A DNA stretch of 64,000 nt, taken from NCBI RefSeq assembly GCF_009800925.1, contig NZ_WOYF01000013.1, forward strand, positions 32,414 through 96,413. Reading direction: 5' to 3'. Below the pieces are notes generated by a model. The model had not been told where the DNA came from. It ran no database searches and saw nothing but the letters and a program-made list of their open reading frames with translations. Each line of letters begins with the position of its first letter. Position 1 is the first letter of the stretch. Positions 18,551-26,437 of the stretch are shown here, piece by piece. Both the position numbers and the translations under genes were made by a program. The DNA comes from Budvicia diplopodorum. Its GTDB lineage: Bacteria > Pseudomonadota > Gammaproteobacteria > Enterobacterales > Enterobacteriaceae.

Positions 18551-19837
18551 CTACTGATTATATGCCCTTTCCCCGTGGCTGTTGACGTCAAGACCTTCGC
18601 GTTCCAGCTCTTCCGAAACCCGTAACCCTACGCAAATATCGGCCACTTTAAAGGCAATCAGCGCCACAACCCCGGACCACACAATACAGACGCCTACGCT
18701 GGCAGCCTGAACGCCAATTTGTTTAAGCATGGTCACCCCCTCTGCGTAGCCTGTACCACCAAGCGCTGAAGAGGTCAGAATACCGGTCGCAATACAGCCA
18801 ACAATACCGCACACGCCGTGTACACCAAACACATCGCAGGTATCATCCACGTTTAGCCAGGACTTGAGCATCACTACGCCCCATAGCCCTGCAATACCGG
18901 CGACCAGCCCCAGAATTAATGCCCCACCAATTCCAACGCTTCCTGCCGCTGGCGTAATGGCGACCAAACCGGCAATACAGCCGGAACACGCACCCAGCAG
19001 AGAAGGCTTACCGCGCGCCATCCACTCGGTAAAAAGCCATGACAGAACGGCACCCGCCGTAGCAACCACGGTGTTAATAAAGGCCAGCGCTGCAATCTCG
19101 TTTGCGCTGCTGGCTGAACCGGCGTTAAATCCAAACCAGCCGATATACAGAATGGCCGTTCCGGTAAACACCATCGGCAAGTTGTGTGGTTTAAACGCTT
19201 CCCGACCAAAGCCACTGCGTTTACCGACCAGATATGCCCCGACTAAGGCCGCCGTTGCGGCATTAATATGTACGACAGTACCGCCAGCAAAATCGATAGC
19301 GCCAAGGGTAAACAGGTATCCGCCTCCCCATACCATATGGGCCATGGGTAAATAGGCTAAAGTGAACCAGATAAGAATAAAAAGTATTACCGCAGAAAAT
19401 CGGATCCGCTCCGCAAATCCACCAACAATCAAGCCTACGGTAATACAGGCAAAAGATGCCTGAAAAACAACGTGAATCAGCTTATAGAACGTTCCTATAA
19501 CATCGGTTAAATGAATATCTTTAAGCATCACACCATGAAAATTGCCAAAAAACGCGTTGCCTTCGCCAAAAGCCAAGCTATAACCGTAAATCACCCACAG
19601 TACGCAAACCAATGAGAACGTGGCGATGACCTGAGTCATCAGAGACAACACATTTTTGGAACGCAGCAAACCGCCATAGAACAGCGCAATGCCGGGAATG
19701 CTCATAAATAGCACCAGCGCGGTACATATCATCATAAAGGCATTATCTGCTTTATCTGCCACGTTTTCAGCGGCCATCGCCACTCCGGGTATCACTACCG
19801 AGAGGCCAATAATCAGTTTGGATAAGAGTATTTTCAT
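18551..19837 (-). CDS. amtB: Ammonium channel AmtB
   Basis: A 428-residue Amt-family ammonium transporter with a cleavable signal peptide (GVAMAAENV) and eleven membrane helices. Signature segments are FYGGLLRSKNVLSLM, DFAGGTVVHINAATAALVGA (pore His) and DVFGVHGVCGIVGCIATG (second pore His). It imports ammonium when nitrogen is scarce and is plugged by GlnK when nitrogen returns. It lies 38 bp downstream of glnK in the universal glnK-amtB operon, behind a sigma-54 promoter. Confidence 0.96.
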   Translation of the reverse strand: MKILLSKLIIGLSVVIPGVAMAAENVADKADNAFMMICTALVLFMSIPGIALFYGGLLRSKNVLSLMTQVIATFSLVCVLWVIYGYSLAFGEGNAFFGNFHGVMLKDIHLTDVIGTFYKLIHVVFQASFACITVGLIVGGFAERIRFSAVILFILIWFTLAYLPMAHMVWGGGYLFTLGAIDFAGGTVVHINAATAALVGAYLVGKRSGFGREAFKPHNLPMVFTGTAILYIGWFGFNAGSASSANEIAALAFINTVVATAGAVLSWLFTEWMARGKPSLLGACSGCIAGLVAITPAAGSVGIGGALILGLVAGIAGLWGVVMLKSWLNVDDTCDVFGVHGVCGIVGCIATGILTSSALGGTGYAEGVTMLKQIGVQAASVGVCIVWSGVVALIAFKVADICVGLRVSEELEREGLDVNSHGERAYNQ

Positions 19838-19875
19838 CGCTATTCATCCTTCATCAAATTCAAGCTGGTAATAAC

Positions 19876-20214
19876 TTACAAAGCATCTTCATCTGCTTCG
19901 CCCGTACGGATACGAACAACCCGCAGCAGCTCAGTGACAAATATCTTCCCATCGCCAATTTTGCCGGTATAGGCAGACTGCGTAATAGCGGCAATTGCGG
20001 TATCAACCTGATCGTCAGACATAGCAATGTCTATTTTCACTTTGGGTAAAAAATTTACGCTATATTCCGCGCCCCTATATAGCTCTGCGTGTCCCTTCTG
20101 ACGGCCAAATCCTTTAACTTCACTAACGGTTAACCCTTGAATACCAATTGAAGATAAGGCTTCGCGCACATCTTCCAATTTGAAGGGTTTAATCACTACA
20201 GTGACAAGTTTCAT
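19876..20214 (-). CDS. glnK: PII signalling protein GlnK
   Basis: A 112-residue trimeric PII protein. I start at 20214, preceded by GAGGAGAGG, rather than the in-frame upstream start, because it gives the invariant MKLVTVVIKPFKLEDVREAL N-terminus. The T-loop carries Y51 (YRGAEY), the uridylylation site, and the ATP-binding GKIGDGKIFV segment is intact. It senses glutamine, ATP/ADP and 2-oxoglutarate and gates AmtB in the next gene. A sigma-54 promoter lies 67 bp upstream, pointing to NtrC-dependent induction under nitrogen limitation. Confidence 0.96.
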   Translation of the reverse strand: MKLVTVVIKPFKLEDVREALSSIGIQGLTVSEVKGFGRQKGHAELYRGAEYSVNFLPKVKIDIAMSDDQVDTAIAAITQSAYTGKIGDGKIFVTELLRVVRIRTGEADEDAL

Positions 20215-20280
20215 ATGCCTCTCCTCAGATAGCGGGTAACGCTTTAACGCAATTAAGTAATTCACCAACCATTGAATAAC

Positions 20281-20296
20281 AGCAAGTAACATGCCA
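20281..20296 (-). promoter_or_regulatory. Sigma-54 (RpoN) promoter of glnK-amtB
   Basis: On the minus strand TGGCATGTTACTTGCT, with the -24 GG and -12 GC separated by exactly 10 nt, matches the TGGCAY-N5-TTGCW consensus. It sits upstream of glnK, the classic NtrC/RpoN target. I could not pick out an NtrC site by eye in the 150 bp above it. Confidence 0.85.
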
Positions 20297-20650
20297 GTTT
20301 TTTAAACAACGCCATTAGCCAACCAATAACGGAGCCAACGACAAAGAGGCGCTGTTGATTAACGATTAATCATACCGGCTCAAAATAGAAATGAATCACC
20401 TTACAAATCAATAACAATTAAACAACGCTTATTGCGTAAACGCAGAGGGAGTACCGGCAGCATAGGCGATATATATTTATTTCCGCTGACTCTTTCAGAA
20501 CATATAAAATAATAAAGATAGGATTAACAAAATAAACCGACGGGAAATAAGAAGAGAGTGCGCCGCACTAATGTAGTGCGTAAACGTTAATTAATTGACT
20601 CACAAAGAAGCACCAAAGCTATGGGTTATCGTCCCGCGATTTATATTGCA
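20297..20650. other. Gene-free stretch between glnK promoter and the Asr-like array
   Basis: About 350 bp without a reading frame. It should contain enhancer sites for the glnK promoter, but no clear NtrC palindrome is seen. The part nearest the next terminator is featureless. Confidence 0.3.
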
Positions 20651-20654
20651 CCAT

Positions 20655-20684
20655 AAAAAAACCCCGTATCCGGGGTTTTTAAAA
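20655..20684 (-). terminator. Bidirectional terminator of the Asr-like array
   Basis: ACCCCG/CGGGGT stem with a TATC loop, flanked by A-runs on the left and T-runs on the right, 38 bp beyond the stop of the last small gene. It would work on either strand. Confidence 0.85.
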
Positions 20685-20721
20685 TTATGCTTCAGGCATT
20701 TATTTAATAAGAAGTCACTCA

Positions 20722-20919
20722 TTAAGCGGCTGGCGTAGCGGCTTCTTTCTTAGCTTTATTGTGCTTTTTGTGTTGCTTGGTCTTGTCACCGGCTTTATGA
20801 GGCGCGGCTGAAGATTGCTCGGTAGCTGCCTGAGCCGGTTGAGTGACGGTTTCAGCCGCGAACGCCGTGCCAGACAGGACAAACATAGATGCGACAGCCA
20901 GTGATAATAATTTTTTCAT
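20722..20919 (-). CDS. Small exported Asr-like acid-shock peptide, copy 3
   Basis: A 65-residue protein: signal peptide MKKLLSLAVASMFVLSGTAFA then a short Ala/Gln/Thr segment and a Lys/His-rich tail (KTKQHKKHNKAKKEAATPAA). It resembles the acid-shock protein Asr, which is secreted, basic and processed in the periplasm and is induced by low pH. Residues 1-42 are identical to copy 2, while the tail has diverged and is four residues shorter. It is last in a three-gene tandem array. Confidence 0.75.
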   Translation of the reverse strand: MKKLLSLAVASMFVLSGTAFAAETVTQPAQAATEQSSAAPHKAGDKTKQHKKHNKAKKEAATPAA

Positions 20920-20955
20920 TTGATATACCCTGATTATAAAAATGGATAGCGTTAA

Positions 20956-21165
20956 TTATTTAGCAGCGGGTTCAGCGGCTACTTTAGCTTCTTTTTTAGC
21001 CATAGAGTGTGCTTTATGATGCTTAGTCTTCTCGCTGGCTTTATGCGGCGCGGCTGAAGATTGCTCAGTAGCTGCCTGAGCCGGTTGAGTGACGGTTTCA
21101 GCCGCGAACGCCGTGCCAGACAGGACAAACATAGATGCGACAGCCAGTGATAATAATTTTTTCAT
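20956..21165 (-). CDS. Small exported Asr-like acid-shock peptide, copy 2
   Basis: A 69-residue protein with the same signal peptide as copy 3 and a basic tail HKASEKTKHHKAHSMAKKEA. It is nearly identical to copy 1, with changes in the signal peptide and single substitutions such as Met for Thr in the tail. The AT-rich sequence between the copies is itself repeated, so each gene has the same upstream region and probably the same ribosome site. Role inferred from similarity to Asr: protection of the envelope in acid. Confidence 0.75.
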   Translation of the reverse strand: MKKLLSLAVASMFVLSGTAFAAETVTQPAQAATEQSSAAPHKASEKTKHHKAHSMAKKEAKVAAEPAAK

Positions 21166-21201
21166 TTGATATACCCTGATTATAAAAATGGATAGCGTTA
21201 A

Positions 21202-21411
21202 TTATTTAGCAGCGGGTTCAGCGGCTACTTTAGCTTCTTTTTTAGCCGTAGAGTGTGCTTTATGATGCTTAGTCTTCTCGCTGGCTTTATGCGGCGCGGC
21301 TGAAGATTGTTCAGTAGCTGCCTGAGCCGGTTGAGTGACGGCCTCAGCAGCGAACGCGGTGCCTGACAGAACGAACATGGTTGCTGCGGCCAGTGATAAT
21401 AATTTTTTCAT
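21202..21411 (-). CDS. Small exported Asr-like acid-shock peptide, copy 1
   Basis: The first gene of the array, 69 residues: signal peptide (MKKLLSLAAATMFVLSGTAFA), Ala/Gln-rich spacer and Lys/His-rich tail (KTKHHKAHSTAKKEAKVAA). It carries the only distinct upstream region, which should hold the promoter of the array. A pair of TGTAA-type direct repeats on the plus strand at 21561-21576 is reminiscent of RstA/PhoB-family sites that drive asr in E. coli, but the spacing is one base off the RstA consensus. Confidence 0.75.
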   Translation of the reverse strand: MKKLLSLAAATMFVLSGTAFAAEAVTQPAQAATEQSSAAPHKASEKTKHHKAHSTAKKEAKVAAEPAAK

Positions 21412-21420
21412 TTGGTATAC

Positions 21421-22120
21421 CTCGAAGTAAATTAATTGTGTTCTTATTTAACTTATTCAGCGGCAGACTAATCAACTAACACATTGATTCCTTTTCGTTG
21501 AATCTGAAATGAATTCTAGACCGAGTTTTGTCAATGACCGTAAAATCAAAGTAATTAGAGTGTAAATTAGATGTAACTCAAAAACTTACGAATATTAACA
21601 GGCAAAAAAAACAAACAAATCATTATTAATCAATAGAAAAGCCACTTACGCATTGTAGCCAAATCAGGTCAAAAGCATAAATCATGCCATATTTACTCAC
21701 ACGCATTGATAGAATTATCTATTAACAAATAAGATATTAATTGGCCAACGAGAAAAAATTCAACATCATGTTTTTGCTATAAATATTACTTATAAGGTAG
21801 TGATATTTATAATCCTGACATTAAAGCACCAGAAATGGGCTAAGAGGGTAAAGAATGTGAATATATAAATTAAATGTAACGACATTAACAATTTGTCGAT
21901 TTTTAATATATAAATTCTATTTGTGAAAAATAAATACTTATGTATTACCCCCCTTATTTATATACGTTTATTTTGCTCAATATGATAAATAGACCGCGTA
22001 TTCTTATATCCAACCGAAAAAAACGTCGTCTTTTTATTATTTTTGAGTTTGAGATATGGTGGCCAAAACAAGTTAGCGCCATCGCTGATGTTATCACCCA
22101 TAAAAAACGATATTCGCGGC
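21421..22120. other. AT-rich gene-free region upstream of the Asr-like array
   Basis: About 700 bp of very AT-rich DNA. The short open frames here lack ribosome sites and protein-like composition. Two similar motifs, TAAATTAGATGTAAC (near 21563) and TAAATTAAATGTAAC (near 21866), recur 300 bp apart and could be regulator sites. Otherwise I see nothing. Confidence 0.35.
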
Positions 22121-23026
22121 TTAGCTTTGATAAAGCCTCTGCATAAAATCTTCATTAATGATCTGGTCCCTCCACCAGCGTGCAGCTATCCCCTCATCAT
22201 GAGCACGCCAGCCAATATAGGTCACATCGGTTTTCCTATACGATTCAACCTGTTTTTCTACCAGTTCTCCACTAGCGACCAAGGGTTGGGCTATGTGACG
22301 GGGCAAAAATCCGCAGCCTAAGCCCGCGGTTAACAACAAAACTTTACTATGAAAATCATATACCGCTATCCGCTCCTGCTCTTCGATAAAATTGGTATTG
22401 ATGGTATGGCAGATTCTTGCCGTGTCACCAATAAGTACCGCGATGTGATGGCGAATATCATCATATCGAAGTGGGCGTTGTATAAAAGCAAGCGGATGAA
22501 CCGGTGAAACCACAAACACATTATCTAACGTACCGAGCATCTTGTAAGCGTATTCAGCCGAAGTCGGTGGCTCGTTGATTGCCCCGAGAATAATGCTAGC
22601 GCCGTTGTGGATTAATTCTTCCCACGATCCCGCCAAGGAGTGATGGGTAAAGTTAAGCGTGGTTTTCTGCCCAAGGGAATAAAATGACTTTATCAGCGGT
22701 AGCAAAAGATGAAAGGGAAATGAGCTGTCCAGCGCGATGGTTATCGTTTTTTCCCAGCCGATAGCCGATTGTATTGCCTGTTTTTCCAGATCTTTTGCCA
22801 TATTCAGCAGCATACGTCCTTTTTCCAAAACGATGCGGCCGGTATCAGTAAACCGCGCGCGATGGCCAGAACGATCTAACAATTGAACGTCTAGATCTTT
22901 TTCCAATTTTTGTATCATGTAGCTGAGTGCAGCCGGCGTTTTATAAAGTGATTCAGCCGCTGCTGCAAAGCTACCGTATTTGTCCAAAGCATCCAGAATC
23001 ATCAATACGTCTAAATTTACCCGCAT
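22121..23026 (-). CDS. LysR-type regulator of the adjacent hydrolase cluster
   Basis: A 301-residue LysR-family protein. I start at 23026 (MRVNLDVLMILDAL), which has AGAGG upstream, rather than 13 codons earlier. The HTH spans about 17-40 (GSFAAAAESLYKTPAALSYM) followed by IQKLEKDLDVQLLDRSGHRARFT. The effector domain follows (TITIALDSSFPFHLLLPLI), resembling regulators of the YhaJ/AllS type. It is divergent from the isochorismatase-like gene with 160 bp between them, the usual layout for a LysR protein controlling its neighbour. The effector is unknown. Confidence 0.85.
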   Translation of the reverse strand: MRVNLDVLMILDALDKYGSFAAAAESLYKTPAALSYMIQKLEKDLDVQLLDRSGHRARFTDTGRIVLEKGRMLLNMAKDLEKQAIQSAIGWEKTITIALDSSFPFHLLLPLIKSFYSLGQKTTLNFTHHSLAGSWEELIHNGASIILGAINEPPTSAEYAYKMLGTLDNVFVVSPVHPLAFIQRPLRYDDIRHHIAVLIGDTARICHTINTNFIEEQERIAVYDFHSKVLLLTAGLGCGFLPRHIAQPLVASGELVEKQVESYRKTDVTYIGWRAHDEGIAARWWRDQIINEDFMQRLYQS

Positions 23027-23186
23027 ATTCTTTGCCTCTAGAAATGTTAAAAGCTTTATCACCAAAAAATAATTAAATAAGACGTTAGAAATTTTCAGTT
23101 ATCAATTTTCGGCTCAGGAACAGACACTAGCTCAGTTATATCTGGTTGAGCTAAACATCAATAAAGTAATAATTGAGGGGAAAAAA

Positions 23187-23828
23187 ATGTCTATCCGTGA
23201 ACTCATCAACCCAAGTAACTCTACACTGATTTTTATCGATCACCAGCCTCAAATGGCGTTTGGCGTCGCCAATATCGACCGTCAAATTCTGAAAAACAAC
23301 ACCGTAGCCCTGGCAAAGGCCGGCAAAATTTTTAATGTGCCAACTATATTTACCTCAGTAGAAACCCAAAGTTTCAGCGGCTACATCTGGCCAGAGCTAT
23401 TGGCCGTTCATCCCGAGGTGAAACCGATAGAACGTACCTCGATGAACTCTTGGGAAGATAAGAACTTTGTTGAAGCAGTAAAAGCTATCGGTCGAAAAAA
23501 ACTCATCATGGCCGCACTGTGGACCGAAGTTTGCCTCGCGTTCCCAACGTTAATGGCGCTGGAAGAAGGCTATGAAGTTTATGTCGTGACGGATGCATCT
23601 GGCGGTACCTCCGTAGACGCACATGAACGCGCAATTGACCGTATGGTTCAGGCGGGTGCTATACCCGTAACCTGGCAACAGGTTCTATTAGAGTATCAGC
23701 GCGATTGGGCTCGTAAAGATACCTATGATGCCGTGATTGATTTAGTACGTGAGCACAGCGGTGCTTATGGCATGGGGGTCGATTACGCCTACACCATGGT
23801 GCACGGGGCGCCAGAGCGTAAAGCCTAA
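23187..23828 (+). CDS. Isochorismatase-family (YcaC-like) hydrolase
   Basis: A 213-residue cysteine hydrolase of the isochorismatase/nicotinamidase superfamily. Catalytic triad candidates: Asp in TLIFIDHQPQM, Lys in the middle region (GRKKLIMA) and Cys in LWTEVCLAFPTL. It resembles E. coli YcaC over the whole length, including EGYEVYVVTDASGG and AIDRMVQAGA. The substrate of YcaC itself is unknown. It has a strong GAGGGG ribosome site. A hairpin (23839-23861) without a U-tract lies between it and the next gene, so the three genes may form an operon. Confidence 0.85.
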   Translation: MSIRELINPSNSTLIFIDHQPQMAFGVANIDRQILKNNTVALAKAGKIFNVPTIFTSVETQSFSGYIWPELLAVHPEVKPIERTSMNSWEDKNFVEAVKAIGRKKLIMAALWTEVCLAFPTLMALEEGYEVYVVTDASGGTSVDAHERAIDRMVQAGAIPVTWQQVLLEYQRDWARKDTYDAVIDLVREHSGAYGMGVDYAYTMVHGAPERKA

Positions 23829-23893
23829 CGCTTCATTTTCAGGGCGGTGTTTCCGCCCTGATTGACTTCCCTTTTCTGATTCTGAGTATTCAT

Positions 23894-24436
23894 ATGGCCG
23901 ACAATAATTCCTTTACTCTACTGATTACTCATTCTCTCCAACCGGGGCAAGCCGCACGCTATGAACAGTGGTTGGAAAAAACAATGCCGATCGCGGCGCG
24001 TTTTCCCGGCCACCTCGGGGTGCACGTTATTCGTCCCACGGTTGGAAATAGCACTTACAACGTGGTGATACGCTTCGATACCCTCGAACACCTCAATGCT
24101 TGGGTCAATTCGCCCGAACGACAGGCGCTCGTTGAAGAGATCGGGCCTGTTTTGAACGACGATGACAAAGTCACCGTACATACTGAAGCCGCCTTCTGGT
24201 TCACGCCAGAAAGTACCAATATGAAACAGCCACCGAGGTGGAAACAGTTTCTTATTACGCTACTGGTCATTTTTCCAAGTACCAACTTGATCCCATGGAT
24301 AACGGAAAAAATATTTCCTCAATTACACGGCACGTTAGGACTACATTTTATAAATGACGCCTGCGTGGTGATGTTAGTAGTTTGGCTATGGATGCCGATG
24401 ATGACCAGACTGTTTGCAAGTTGGCTTAAAAAGTAA
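23894..24436 (+). CDS. ABM-domain protein with C-terminal membrane segments
   Basis: A 180-residue protein. Residues 1-105 form an antibiotic-biosynthesis-monooxygenase (dimeric alpha-beta barrel) domain: FTLLITHSLQPGQAARYEQW, FPGHLGVHVIRP, YNVVIRFDTLEHLNAWVNS. The C-terminal 70 residues hold two hydrophobic helices (about 118-137 and 155-173) ending with basic WLKK, so the domain is tethered to the inner membrane. Such ABM-plus-membrane proteins occur in many Proteobacteria but lack a defined substrate. It lies between the hydrolase and amidohydrolase genes. Confidence 0.82.
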   Translation: MADNNSFTLLITHSLQPGQAARYEQWLEKTMPIAARFPGHLGVHVIRPTVGNSTYNVVIRFDTLEHLNAWVNSPERQALVEEIGPVLNDDDKVTVHTEAAFWFTPESTNMKQPPRWKQFLITLLVIFPSTNLIPWITEKIFPQLHGTLGLHFINDACVVMLVVWLWMPMMTRLFASWLKK

Positions 24437-24458
24437 GACTTCGTAAGGAGATCGGTTT

Positions 24459-26327
24459 ATGTCACAACATGCTTCACTAATTTTTACCAACGGCCAGTTT
24501 CATACGCTGGATAGTGAGAATCCGCTGGCTGAAGCGGTGGCGATTAAAGATGGCAAAATTCTCGCCGCCGGAACGACGTCTTGGATAATGAGCTTTGCCG
24601 GTGAGGGAAGCCTGATCGTAGATCTTAAAGGCCACACGGTCATTCCTGGCCTCAACGATTCTCATCTTCATTTGATCCGAGGCGGGCTGAACTATAACCT
24701 CGAATTGCGTTGGGAAGGCGTGCCCTCATTGGCAGATGCATTACGAATGCTTAAAGACCAAGCGATACGCACGCCGTCGCCCCAATGGGTTCGCGTAGTG
24801 GGCGGTTGGACTGAATTTCAATTTGCCGAACGCCGCATGCCCACAATTGAAGAGTTAAATGAAGCCGCACCGGATACGCCCGTGTTTGTACTGCATCTCT
24901 ACGACCGTGCGCTACTTAATCGCGCAGCGCTGAGAGCGGTCGGCTATACCAAAGAAACGCCCAACCCTCCGGGAGGCGAGATTGTCCGCGATAGCCAAGG
25001 CAATCCGACCGGCATGCTGATCGCCAAACCAAATGCGATGCTGCTCTACTCCACGTTGGCTAAGGGGCCAAAACTGCCGCTGGATATGCAAATAAATTCA
25101 ACGCGCCAGTTTATGCGCGAACTGAACCGCCTCGGTATTACCAGCGCTATCGACGCTGGCGGGGGCTTTCAGAACTATCCTGAAGATTATCAGATCATCG
25201 AGCAGTTGCACGCGCAAAATCAGATGACGGTGCGCGTTGCCTATAACCTGTTTACTCAGCGTCCTCAGCATGAACTGGAAGACTTTGAGAGATGGACCGA
25301 CATGCTTAAGCCCGGGCAAGGGACCGATTTCTACCGGGCTAACGGCGCGGGGGAAATGCTGGTGTTCTCGGCCGCGGATTTTGAAGATTTCCTTCAACCA
25401 CGCCCCGACTTGCCGGACGGCATGGAGGCGGAATTGGAACGCGTAGTACGGCATCTGGTTGAACATCGCTGGCCATTTCGGTTACACGCCACCTACAACG
25501 AATCCATTGGCCGAATGCTAAACGTTTTCGAGAAGGTTAACCAAGATATCCCCTTTAACGGTTTGCACTGGATATTCGACCACGCCGAAACGATTACAGA
25601 ACAGAATATCGAACGGGTTAAAGCGTTAGGCGGCGGCATTGCCGTACAGCACCGAATGGCTTTTCAGGGAGAGTACTTCGTCGACCGTTATGGCATGGAG
25701 GCAGTGAAGCAGACGCCGCCCGTGGCCAAAATGTTAGCTGCCGAAGTACCGGTTGGGCTAGGAACCGATGCAACACGCGTAGCGAGCTATAACCCATGGA
25801 CAGCGCTCTATTGGCTGGTTTCCGGGCGTACCGTTGGCGGAATGCAGATGTACAGTGAAAGTAACCGACTACCCCGCGATATTGCACTGGAGCTTTGGAC
25901 CGCCGGCAGCGCCTGGTTCTCAAGCGAAGAGGGAAAGAAAGGAAGGATCAAGGCCGGGCAGTTGGCAGATCTCGTAGTGCTTTCTCAGGACTATTTCAGC
26001 ATTCCAGAAGAAGCGATTAAAAGCATTGAGTCAGTAATGACCATTGTAGACGGCAAAGTCGTGTATGCCGCAGGAGCCTTTACGCCACTGGCACCACCGC
26101 CGATACCGGTGGTTCCGGACTGGTCCCCCATTGTGAAGGTACCCGGTCATTATCGCTCAACGCCGCCAGATACGGCAAAAGTTGGCATGATGACAACGGT
26201 TCATCAGTGCTGTGGCAGCTGTAACGTTCACGGACATCAGCACGATATCGCGCGCAAATCGTCTATTCCAATCAGTGATGAAACGGCATTCTGGGGAGCC
26301 TTTGGCTGTTCGTGCTTTGCGTTTTAA
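24459..26327 (+). CDS. YtcJ-like metal-dependent amidohydrolase with Cys/His-rich tail
   Basis: A 622-residue amidohydrolase-superfamily enzyme of the YtcJ/exoenzyme type. Residues 1-65 form the beta-sandwich start (GQFHTLDSENPLAEAVAIKDGKI, VIPGLNDSHLHL). HxH metal ligands are at SHLHL; further ligands are in FRLHATYNE, IFDHAET and the catalytic Asp in GLGTDATR. The tail is odd: after the sandwich domain closes there are about 45 extra residues with CCGSCNVHGHQH and GCSCF, which look like a metal site. The start has AAGGAG. The substrate is unknown; the neighbours suggest breakdown of an N-containing or cyclic amide compound. Confidence 0.85.
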   Translation: MSQHASLIFTNGQFHTLDSENPLAEAVAIKDGKILAAGTTSWIMSFAGEGSLIVDLKGHTVIPGLNDSHLHLIRGGLNYNLELRWEGVPSLADALRMLKDQAIRTPSPQWVRVVGGWTEFQFAERRMPTIEELNEAAPDTPVFVLHLYDRALLNRAALRAVGYTKETPNPPGGEIVRDSQGNPTGMLIAKPNAMLLYSTLAKGPKLPLDMQINSTRQFMRELNRLGITSAIDAGGGFQNYPEDYQIIEQLHAQNQMTVRVAYNLFTQRPQHELEDFERWTDMLKPGQGTDFYRANGAGEMLVFSAADFEDFLQPRPDLPDGMEAELERVVRHLVEHRWPFRLHATYNESIGRMLNVFEKVNQDIPFNGLHWIFDHAETITEQNIERVKALGGGIAVQHRMAFQGEYFVDRYGMEAVKQTPPVAKMLAAEVPVGLGTDATRVASYNPWTALYWLVSGRTVGGMQMYSESNRLPRDIALELWTAGSAWFSSEEGKKGRIKAGQLADLVVLSQDYFSIPEEAIKSIESVMTIVDGKVVYAAGAFTPLAPPPIPVVPDWSPIVKVPGHYRSTPPDTAKVGMMTTVHQCCGSCNVHGHQHDIARKSSIPISDETAFWGAFGCSCFAF

Positions 26328-26347
26328 TCGCCTACTCGGCGTAACCT

Positions 26348-26378
26348 CGCCCCCACTCTACGTGGGGGCGTCTTGATT
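26348..26378 (+). terminator. Terminator of the hydrolase cluster
   Basis: A perfect 9-bp GC-rich stem (CGCCCCCAC/GTGGGGGCG) with a TCTAC loop followed by TCTTGATT, 20 bp after the amidohydrolase stop. The U-tract is short. Confidence 0.7.
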
Positions 26379-26437
26379 AATGGAAGATATTCAATCTTGC
26401 AAACGCAGGAATCGGCTCAGAAACAACGGCTTCATTT

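Larger units (their letters stand above)
20719..21420. repeat. Three tandem 246-bp repeats carrying the Asr-like genes
   Basis: Start codons at 20919, 21165 and 21411 are exactly 246 bp apart, and the repeat includes both gene and intergenic DNA. Copies 1 and 2 are close to identical along the coding tail; copies 2 and 3 are identical over the signal peptide and linker. The mosaic identity suggests recent duplication with gene conversion. Confidence 0.9.

Noticed and set aside
18976..19355. Long plus-strand frame opposite amtB
   Set aside because: Shadow of amtB; proline/alanine-rich composition typical of antisense translation.
22043..22321. 92-residue plus-strand frame overlapping the LysR gene end
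   Set aside because: No ribosome site, and it overlaps the conserved C-terminus of the LysR-type protein.
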